A DNA stretch of 64,000 bases from positions 23,516,145 to 23,580,144 of the forward strand of contig OY986971.1 in assembly GCA_963920575.1 (NCBI GenBank), in the 5' to 3' direction. Position 1 is the first letter of the stretch. Each line of letters starts with the position of its first letter. Both the position numbers and the translations under genes were made by a program. Shown in pieces: positions 56,551 to 64,000 of the stretch. The notes below the pieces were generated by a model that saw only the letters and a program-made list of their open reading frames with translations, was not told where the DNA came from and ran no database searches. Source of the DNA: Narthecium ossifragum. Taxonomy: Eukaryota > Streptophyta > Magnoliopsida > Dioscoreales > Nartheciaceae.

Positions 56551-58240
56551 TTAAGCACTTAGATCTTTGAGATGACGCATACCGATCTCATGTACTAACT
56601 TTTTGAATGTCGTCGTCGGTAATGCCTTTGTAAATAAATCGGCCAAGTTGTCACAAGAGCGTATTTGCTGGACATTAATATCACTGTTCTTTTGGAGCTC
56701 ATGCGTGTAAAAGAACTTTGGAGATATATATTTGGTTCTATCGCCTTTGATATATCCTCCTCTGATTTGAGCGATGCAAGCTGAATTATCTTCATATAAT
56801 ATCGTCGGGATATTCCTAATTGAAGATAATCCACAAGTGCCTTGAATATTCTCTATCATGTTTCTCAACCATATACACTCTCTACATGCTTCATGAATGG
56901 CAAGTATCTCAGCATGATTCGAAGAGGTAGCAGTTAGTGTCTGCTTCATAGATCGCCAAGATATAGCAGTGCCGCCATACAGAAAAATATAACCAATTTG
57001 TGACTTGGCCTTATATGGATCAGAGAGATAACCAGCATCTGCGTAGTCGACAAATAGTCCGAGATGTGTAGTTCCACAAAGATAGTGTAGTATGTGCTTG
57101 ATGTCATTCCAGTGCCTTCGGATCGGTACAGAACTGAATCTTGCTAATAAATTGACTGCAAAGGCTATATCGGGCCGTGTACAATTTGCAAGATACATGA
57201 GAGCTCCAATTGCGCTAAGATATGGAACTTCAGGACCAAGAAGTTCTTCACCATCCTGATGAGGGCGGAAAGGGACTTTCTTCACATCAAGAGATCGGAC
57301 AACCATTGGAGAACTCAATGGGTGAGTTTTGTCTATGTAAAATTGTCTTAGGACCTTTTCCGTATAATTTGATTGGTGAACCAATATTCCACTTGGAAGG
57401 TGCTCGATCTGCAGGCCGAGGCAAAATTTTATCTTTCCAAGATCTTTCATTTCAAATTCCTTCTTTAGATAGTCAGATGCCTTTATGAGCTCTTCTGAAG
57501 TCCCAATTAGATTCAGGTCATCTACATATACTACAATAATAGCAAATCCGGAATTTGATTTCTTGATGAAGACACATGGGCAAATTTTGTTGTTTATGTA
57601 TCCCTCTTTCAGGAGGTATTCGCTGAGCCGATTGTACTACATCCGGCCAGATTGTTTTAACCCATATAAGGATCTTTGAAGTTTAATAGAATACAGATCC
57701 TGAGATTTTTTTGCTTGAGGCAATTTAAGTCCTTCAGGGACTTTCATATAAATGTCACTATCTAGTGACCCATATAAGTATGTCGTGACTACATCCATTA
57801 GATGCATATCTAGTCTTTTTGAGATTGCTAAATCAATCAAGAAGCGAAAGGTTATTGCATCCATTACAGGAGAGTATGTCTCATCATAGTCTATACCAGG
57901 CTTCTACGAGAAACCTTGTGCTACAAGCCATGCTTTATATCGCACAATCTCATTTTTCTCATTTCGCTTGCGTACAAATACCCATTTGTATCCCACTGGT
58001 TTGACATCTTCTGGTGTCTGGATCACAGGTCCAAAAACATTTCGTTTTGCCAGCGAGTCTAATTCAGCTTGAATAGCTTGTTTCCATTTTGGCCAATCAA
58101 TTCTACGTCGACACTTTTCGACGGATTTTGGCTCAAGCTCTTCATCACTTCCGGTAATGTCAAGAGCAACTGTGTATGCAAATAAGTTGTCGACAACAGT
58201 TTCATTTCTATGCCACTTTTTCTCAGTGTGCACACAATTT
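56551..58240 (-). pseudogene. Copia reverse transcriptase and RNase H
   Basis: The RT N-part (58233-57904) shows WKQAIQAELDSLAKRNVF and GYKWVFVRKRN. The next piece (57864-57637) shows VVTTYLYGSLDSDIYMKVPEG. The YVDDL motif lies near 57530-57505 in another frame. The 299-codon frame (57450-56551) covers the RT connection and RNase H (NHAEILAIHEACRECIWLR, ILYEDNSACIAQI, DLFTKALP). At least three breaks separate the pieces, so the enzyme is dead. Confidence 0.93.
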
Positions 58241-60100
58241 ATTGAGATCTCATGATTTTCAGATATTTGGACCTCATCAGGAGGTTACTGAACCTCTTCG
58301 GGAGGTCTCTGAACCTCTTCGGGAGGTGTCTTTTCGAATCGATTCTTATTTGGAATACAAATTTCAGGTTTGTTAATCTCTTCAGGAGTATCAACCTTAT
58401 GTCTAGTTTGTCCTTGTGCCTTTCTTTTCCTTGGGACCTTATCCTTGGCACCAATAGGTCTCCCACGCTTCTGGCGTGCTTTGGATTCACATACTTTCGG
58501 ATCCTCGGATTGTTCTTTAGGAACATTAATCCGAGCTGGAGCATTTGCAGCTGGAATATGTGATTTCGTCACTCCCTGTGAATCAGTAAATGCATCAAGC
58601 ATCTGATTCGCAATCTTCTGCAAATGGATAATCTTCTGAACTTCGAGTTCAGTTTGACTTGTCCTAGGATCAAGATGAGACAACGTCGAATTGTTCCATA
58701 CAATTTCATTTTGAGATTCTGGTTTCTTCTTGTCTCCCCCTAATGGTGGGAAAACTGACTCATCAAAGTGACAGTCAGCAAAATGTGCTCTAAACGAATC
58801 TCATGTTAAAGGCTCTAGATACCTAATGATAGAAGGAGAATCAAAACCAACATAGATACCAAGTCGCCGTTGAGGACCCATTTTGGTTCTTTGAGGTGGA
58901 GGATTTGGAACATAGACAACACATCCAAAAATCCTTAAGTGAGAAATATTTGGTTGTTGGCCAAAGACAAGTTGAACTTGTGAAAATTTATGATATGCAG
59001 ATGGTCTGACTCGTATCAAAGATGATGCATGTAATACAGCATGTCCCCAAGCTGAGACAGGTAATTTGGACTTCATAAGCAATGGTCTAGCTATCAGTTG
59101 GATACGTTTAATAACTGATTCTGCTAGGCCATTCTGAGTATGTGTGTGCGCAACAGGGTGTTCCACATTTATCCCAACTGATATACAATAATCTAAAAAT
59201 GCTTGAGATGTAAACTCACCAGCATTATCAAGACGAATCGTCTTGATGGGATAGTCTGGGAACTGGGCTCATAATTGAATGATCTGAGCTAAAAGTTTAG
59301 CAAAAGCAATGTTACGAGTGAATAGTAGGCATACATGCGACCATCGTGTGGATGCATCTATTGAGACCATGAAGTATCGAAATGGTCCACTTGAGGGATG
59401 AATGGGTCCACGTATATCACCTTGAATTCTCTCCAAGAAACTTGAGGATTCAGAGGTGACCTTAGAGGGGGATGGTGTTACTATTAGTTTTCCTTGAGAG
59501 CAAGAAGCACATGAATATTCATTGGGTAAAAGAATCTTCTGGTTCTTAAGGTTATGTCCATGTGAATTCTCAATGATTCGACCTATCATCACCGATCCAG
59601 GATGACCAAGTCGATCATGCCAAAGTATAAAATCACTTGGATTAGTGCACTTCTGATGCATCACAGCATGTGATTCTATCGGTCTTATTTTTGTATAGTA
59701 TAGACCAGAAGAAAGAGCATGAAGCTTCTCAAGGACATGCTTCTGGCATGAAACTGTAAGTGTGATGCATAAATACTCTATACCAGTTTCATTCATTGTT
59801 TTCATATGATATCCATTACGACGTAAATCCTTGAAACTGAGTAGATTTCTTCTGGATCTAGTAGAGTATAATGCATCATTAATAGATAGTTTTGTTCCTC
59901 TGGGCAAAACTATAGTGGCTCTTCCGAAGCCTTCAATCAAGTCTGCTGGACCTGATATTGTATTAACATTTGATTCTTTCAATGTTAACTGTGAGAAGTA
60001 CTTACGATCTCGGAGGATCATGTTTGTTGTTGCATTGTCTGCAAGACATGCATCGCCATCCATCTGGGAAACAATTAGAGCAATATATGCATTCAAAGGA
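58241..60100 (-). pseudogene. Copia protease and integrase
   Basis: The protease region (60096 downward) has DACLADNATTNMILRD at the place of the D-[ST]-G-[AS] motif. The GAG-pre-integrase and HHCC zinc finger follow (LWHDRLGHPG...CASCSQGK). The DDE core follows: GDIRGPI and FMVSIDASTR, then HTQNGLAESVIKR with the catalytic Glu in 59166-58801. The C-terminal linker (58683-58239) contains a degenerate duplicated PPEEVQ motif. Stops at about 59270 and 58800 break the frame. Confidence 0.9.
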
Positions 60101-60199
60101 TATGCATAAACTTTAAATTATTCAAAAATACATAGGATAACAAGCCAATTACATGCTAGTAGATATAAACACACTAGATATAATACATGATTTTAGTTA

Positions 60200-60950
60200 G
60201 TGTCCATCCACTCCTCTGATCCTATGAGGAAGTCCGATACATCCAGAGATGTGCCAACCATGGGGGCATTGGGAAGGGGAATATCAGACAGGACATCAAA
60301 ATCTGTGAAGTTCATTTCAGCATATTTCTTCTTCCCTTTTGTTGTATGCTGCTCCACAACATGCTTTGGCGCACGACAATTGCGAGATCAGTGCCCTTTT
60401 CCTCCACATCGGTAGCATTCATCATCACTCTTCCTAGAGGTTCCATCTTCAGGTTCTTTTCTCTTTTTATTCCCTACTTGATCATTTTTAGGGAGGGGTT
60501 GAGGGGCATTGTATCTTTCACGATAATAATGAAACCTATCATTACCTCGTCCACGACCACGGCCTCGTCCGCATCCACGCCCATGGCCACGTCTATGACC
60601 GTGTCCATGATAGGCATTAGCATTTGCTTCTGGAAATGGAGCAGAGCCAAAGAGACGGGACTCATGATTTTTCAACAGAATTTGGTTCTTTCTCTCAGCT
60701 CTAAGTAAGGCATCAATCAGTTCAGAATACTTCTTATAATCACGTTGCCTATACTGCTGCTGTAAAATCAGGTTCGAGGCGTGGAAGGTGGAGAATGTCT
60801 TCTCAAGTTTGTCTTGGTCAGATATGGGCTGGCCACATAGTTCCAATTGAGAGGTGATTTTATAAAGGGCTGAATTGTATTCACTAACAGTCTTAAAATC
60901 CTGAAGGCGTAGATGTATCCAGTCGTATTGGGCAGTGGGGACGACAATAG
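60200..60950 (-). pseudogene. Copia gag, 3' part with CCHC zinc finger
   Basis: The frame 60846-60388 encodes LCGQPISDQDKLEKTFSTFH, a Gly/Arg/His-rich stretch, and the start of a zinc knuckle CYRCGGKGH. The next codon is TGA where the family has Trp (TGG); SRNC, completing C-x2-C-x4-H-x4-C, follows in the same frame. Coding continues to about 60200. Upstream coding (60950-60850) is in frame WIHLRLQDFK. Confidence 0.9.
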
Positions 60951-61981
60951 TTCTTTAGATTTGTCTTTTCGCATTTGAGTTGACGCTGTACTTTTCTTTA
61001 CTTATTCCATACTAGGAAGAATGGAAGGAAATCGTTCGATAACACTTCTTCCTTTTTTTTCAATGATATCCGACGCCTCTCTACGGGATTGGAAGAAGGA
61101 GCTTTCACCCAAATGAGTTAAAAATCCTCCGAACCTAGTCGAAGCCTTTCTCTCTCGTCAGTTTTGCTTACTTAGCCTTATCCCCCCTGACTATCTATTT
61201 ATATAATATTCCAATCTTCCAACATTAGGGGAATTGTTCTTCCAATCCTCTATCATTTGTTGATAGATAGCACTTGTACTAATTGTACTTGAGTTGTACT
61301 CTTTGATTTGTTCATTAGTCACGTCCAGTCGTATTGGCAAGGTTGGGTACTAGGTAAGCTAAGAGTACCAATCTTTGGTGAGTCTCAGTTTTAGCCTAGC
61401 CTCAAACCAATGGTGCACAGCCAACCGCATCAGGTTGTTCAGAGGCTCCTTCCTGCCCCGCCCACCACCCTGCTTCAACATATCAGTTGTCATTAGGAAC
61501 TTCTTTCTCTTAACGAGAAGCAAATGGCTTTTGTGTTTGTGGCTCAATCACTCTATAGAATCTAGACCTGTGAATTTGAGTTCCTTGTTCTGTATATCGA
61601 ACTGGTTTTGATGGTTCCGAAATACGAACTGGCCGAGAAGGGGGGTGTCCGCCGTCATCATGCGAAATTGGTGAAAGATGCCCACGCTACAAGAACCTTG
61701 CAAAGGGCAAACGGTCCCTCCCCCCTCGCCGCCTTACTAATAAGTGTACGCTGTTATAAAACAAAGACTATTAAGACGAGTCGTGTGCGCAATGGTTGGA
61801 ACTACAGAGTTGCTCGATGAACCCCTGCCTTTTTCTGCTGGTTTTGAGGAAGAGGCCTGATCGTGGATTGTAGCCAAGCCAGGGAGATCTTCAACGGGGT
61901 ATCAAGTCATCCGGACGCGCTACGGCAACACAGCCTACGCTTGCTGCTTACTGGTTTTTCCATCATTCAATCTACTATCAC
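60951..61981. other. Foreign ~1.03-kb filler segment splitting copia gag
   Basis: Gag similarity stops at about 60950 and resumes at about 61982. About 25 bp of gag coding are lost at the junction and no target duplication is present. The inserted text is not copia-like, is less A/T-rich than its surroundings and lacks transposon ends. A 14-bp word TCCAGTCGTATTGG occurs both in gag (60919) and in the filler (61326). An organellar origin is possible from its look but I cannot confirm it. Small frames (61359-61547 minus, 61608-61820 plus) are not recognised. Confidence 0.6.
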
Positions 61982-62229
61982 TTAGGTTTTTCCACAAATC
62001 TAGTGGGTCCCGCACATCAAGGTACTCATTTTTCAGGTCTTCATGGATGTGGTGACGGAGAAATATAATGGCACTGTCTTTTTTCATTTGGCGTGGCTAC
62101 AGTCCCCTCCTTAATAGTGCTTTCCAGGTTTCTAGTATTTAGATGGAGTTCAGCATCCAACGCCCAGGATAAATAGTTACTGTCGGTGACATCCAGGGGA
62201 AGGAACTCCAACTTCACTAAGCTAGCCAT
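61982..62229 (-). pseudogene. Copia gag, 5' part
   Basis: The start ATG lies near 62229, and MASLVKLEFLPLDVTDSNYL then SWALDAELHL is the typical N-terminus of a plant copia gag. EYLDVRDPLDLWKNL is readable close to the junction at 61982. A shift lies near 62060. Confidence 0.85.
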
Positions 62230-62284
62230 GATCAAACTGTAAAAAATAAATATGCCAAGAATTAAATTTTAAAAAATAAATAGC

Positions 62285-62438
62285 ACCACATTTTTTTTCC
62301 CTTTTTTTTCTTTTTTTTTTTAACCCAGGTTTTCCTGGCGGATCGGTGATCCAGATTCGAACCGTGGGCTTCATTTCCATAAGTCCGAACGGTTGCGCTG
62401 ACCACTCGGGTGGCCCCGAAGGGCAGATAATATCCCAC
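62285..62438 (-). mobile_element. tRNA-derived SINE in the copia leader
   Basis: On the minus strand a B box GGTTCGAATC (62363-62354) and an A-box-like GAGTGGTCAGCGCAACC (62407-62391) lie 28 bases apart. An A-rich tail follows (62325-62290). The flanks repeat AATGTGG with imperfect extension on both sides (about 62286-62292 and about 62436-62442). These are RNA polymerase III-type internal promoter features of a tRNA-derived SINE. Confidence 0.8.
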
Positions 62439-62543
62439 ATTAAAATGTACATATAGTGAATGACTGATATGAACTGCAGGTATTAAAGCTTTAAGTAAAT
62501 ATGTACTTAAGCATTATATTAACAATAATAAAAATTAATGAAT

Positions 62544-62832
62544 GTACTTCTGGTACTGAAATAATTCGCACTTCATGTATGAGATCATGTGCTTCAAGCA
62601 CAATATAGTGATTTGCACTTCGGGTGCAAACTAAGTGCTTCAGGCACTGTTGTAGTAACTTGTACTTCAGGCACCAAGTCGTGTGCTTCAGGCACTCTCT
62701 TAATTTGTATTTCAGGTACATCAAATTTTGTACTTCTGGTACAATTATTTTATAATGTGTGCTTCAAGCATCACAATGGTCTATTCTTCATATATGGCTT
62801 GTACTTCAGGTACAAGTATGTGTTTCAAACAC
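62544..62832 (-). repeat. Array of 13 short hairpins in the copia leader
   Basis: Thirteen copies of a palindromic word of type GTRC-TTCWR-GYAC occur, with the central TTC at 62548, 62572, 62593, 62619, 62639, 62666, 62687, 62711, 62734, 62763, 62787, 62805 and 62824. The spacing is 18-29 bp with a mean of 23. Stems change together on both sides (GTAC/GTAC, GTGC/GCAC, TTTGCAC/GTGCAAA, GTGT/ACAC). In element sense the loop reads CTGAA, TTGAA, CCGAA or CAGAA. The spacers are not conserved. Units 2 and 11 are degenerate. Confidence 0.85.
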
Positions 62833-62949
62833 TATATAACCTAGGTTAGAATAAAAATATCTAGCATAATAACAAAGTAACTGTCAGTAAGATATACCTG
62901 ACTGATTCTCTCCTTTTCCCCTGCGTGGTAGAGTCTCGTGCTGATAACG

Positions 62950-63259
62950 TGTTATATAATAGATATATGCATGAGGACACACACTAGATACGTATGTTTT
63001 CTTGTGAACACAAGTAACTATACTACGATACACAGAGAATTAAGAGAGGAGAGTAGAGAACTGAAGAAGGGAAAATATTTCATTCATCTATCTCCCCACT
63101 TCCCTCATGATGCCTATTTATAGGCAAGAGCTTACATGTGTGGACAAAACATCCTCTCACTTGTGTGCCAAAATTTCAAACTTACATTTACTACAAGTTG
63201 AGAGCTACACGTAAGTGGTAAACATGTGTCACACAGTGGTCATCCAATTATACATAACA
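62950..63259 (-). repeat. 5' LTR of the copia element
   Basis: This is the upstream LTR in element sense, with a TATA region CCTATAAATAGG near 63111-63125 (minus). The bases directly downstream (62949-62930, minus) read CGTTATCAGCACGAGACTCT; this is the primer-site position, but I could not assign a tRNA. Confidence 0.94.
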
Positions 63260-63264
63260 GTTCC

Positions 63265-64000
63265 AACTAATTTTCAATCATTTTTACTGAAATATAGGTA
63301 CCTTACCTTATTTAATGACTATTCAAGTACTTGAGTTGATCGCTTTTATATCCTCTGTGATTTATCAACTAATTTCCATGAGTAACAATCAATCATATGA
63401 CTCCCACTATTCTAGTAATTTCTTTAATTTAGAATACTAGTGGGAGCTATGGATCAACATTAAAAAATGAATAGTCAAACTTAAGATTAGATATTCTTAC
63501 ATAATATGAAACTCCTCATGCCAATCACCATAACTAGACCCAATCCATAAATGAATGTAAAATTATGGCAACCAAAATAGAGATTATGCTCACACTTACT
63601 CTAATGATGTAGATAGCTATAATACAATTCCATGAAACTACGCTTATTGCATAACCATAAAACACCTTTGGATAAGTGCAATAACTAATAAGTACACAGT
63701 TGCAAGAACATTATTGTCAAAACCGTACATGTGTCAGATTAAGCACATATAGAATATTCTATCCAACTATAACATGAATATGTAAATACAAAATCAAACA
63801 TGACATCTACAAGAATTTATGCTAAGACTGTGATCCATTGTACTAGTTATATTATAAATGGTTTAATTGACGGATTAAAAAAATAAGGGGTTATTCACAA
63901 CTTTAGACGAGAGAACTCCCAACCTTTTTGTAGTTCAAGACACAAACCAAACTTTAAGTTTTGTATCTTATTATAGTCACCTTTGGGCATGCTACAATAA
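63265..64000. other. A/T-rich intergenic DNA, nothing recognised
   Basis: The sequence resumes after the GTTCC duplication and is continuous with the DNA left of the copia element. No coding or repeat structure was recognised. Confidence 0.6.

Larger units (their letters stand above)
55988..63259 (-). mobile_element. Complete Ty1/copia retrotransposon, decayed
   Basis: Two 310-bp LTRs (55988-56297 and 62950-63259) begin TGTTAT and end ATAACA. They differ at about 12 positions (near 96% identity), and the element is flanked by the perfect duplication GTTCC (55983-55987 and 63260-63264). On the minus strand the order is LTR, leader, gag, protease, integrase, RT, RNase H, polypurine tract, LTR. 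Integrase before RT defines Ty1/copia. Gag and pol carry stops and shifts. Gag is also split by a foreign segment (60951-61981), and the leader holds a SINE and a hairpin array. Confidence 0.95.

Noticed and set aside
62354..62407. A functional tRNA gene
   Set aside because: Only A- and B-box-like motifs are present. There is no cloverleaf with anticodon stem, and the A-rich tail and flanks fit a SINE.
62544..62832. CRISPR-like repeat array
   Set aside because: The repeats are short and variable with unconserved spacing, and lie in a plant retrotransposon leader. There are no cas genes, and hairpin covariation explains the pattern better.

Overview
This window is plant nuclear DNA made almost entirely of nested transposable elements, with fragments of host genes carried inside them. 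The evidence is LTR retrotransposons with plant-type primer sites (tRNA-iMet and tRNA-Asp), a plant L1-type LINE, an endogenous caulimovirid, a Ty1/copia element with an intact target duplication, and captured exons of plant genes. The captured exons are very GC-rich at third codon positions, which hints at a monocot; this is inference and no species is assigned. I found no intact ordinary host gene.

Region 1 (1-25574) is a nest of five layers, each recognised by its own ends and target-site duplication. A PIF/Harbinger (Tourist)-like element (1886-25571, TSD TTA) contains a Pack-MULE (2616-25084, 9-bp TSD, 111-bp inverted termini). The Pack-MULE carries two convergent gene fragments: a PTRHD1-like peptidyl-tRNA hydrolase-domain gene (plus strand) and an LRR gene of the PIRL type (minus strand). 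Exon 2 of the PTRHD1 copy is split by a small hAT-like element (3613-24052, 8-bp TSD). That element is filled by a 19.9-kb LTR-retrotransposon complex (3642-23496) derived from a degenerate Ty3/gypsy chromovirus ('family A'), which is itself interrupted by solo LTRs and an Athila-like fragment.

Region 2 (25575-35963) holds two partial copies of a CDI-like nucleotide-diphospho-sugar transferase gene, possibly inside a second Pack-MULE. Three solo LTRs sit inside one another there, and a further solo LTR follows.

Region 3 (36.1-49.2 kb) is an endogenous caulimovirid cluster, probably florendovirus-like. It has one near genome-length unit of about 7.3 kb on the minus strand (MP-CP-PR-RT-RH, then ORF2), a second partial unit with an open 455-codon ORF2, and an inverted promoter fragment. 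The outer ends and the A/B junction lie at (TA)n tracts. A solo LTR is inserted in the movement-protein region.

Region 4 (49.2-64 kb) has a MULE-like element with tandem repeats, an LTR remnant, a 5'-truncated LINE with a perfect 16-bp TSD, and a complete but decayed Ty1/copia element (55988-63259). The copia leader contains an array of 13 short hairpins spaced 23 bp apart on average, plus a SINE. Its gag is split by about 1 kb of foreign filler DNA.

Two signals seem most worth following. One is the copia leader hairpin array. The other is a recurring module of TCGA/GATC-centred palindromes in the LTRs of several different families, usually upstream of the TATA box, with a different palindromic word in different copies.
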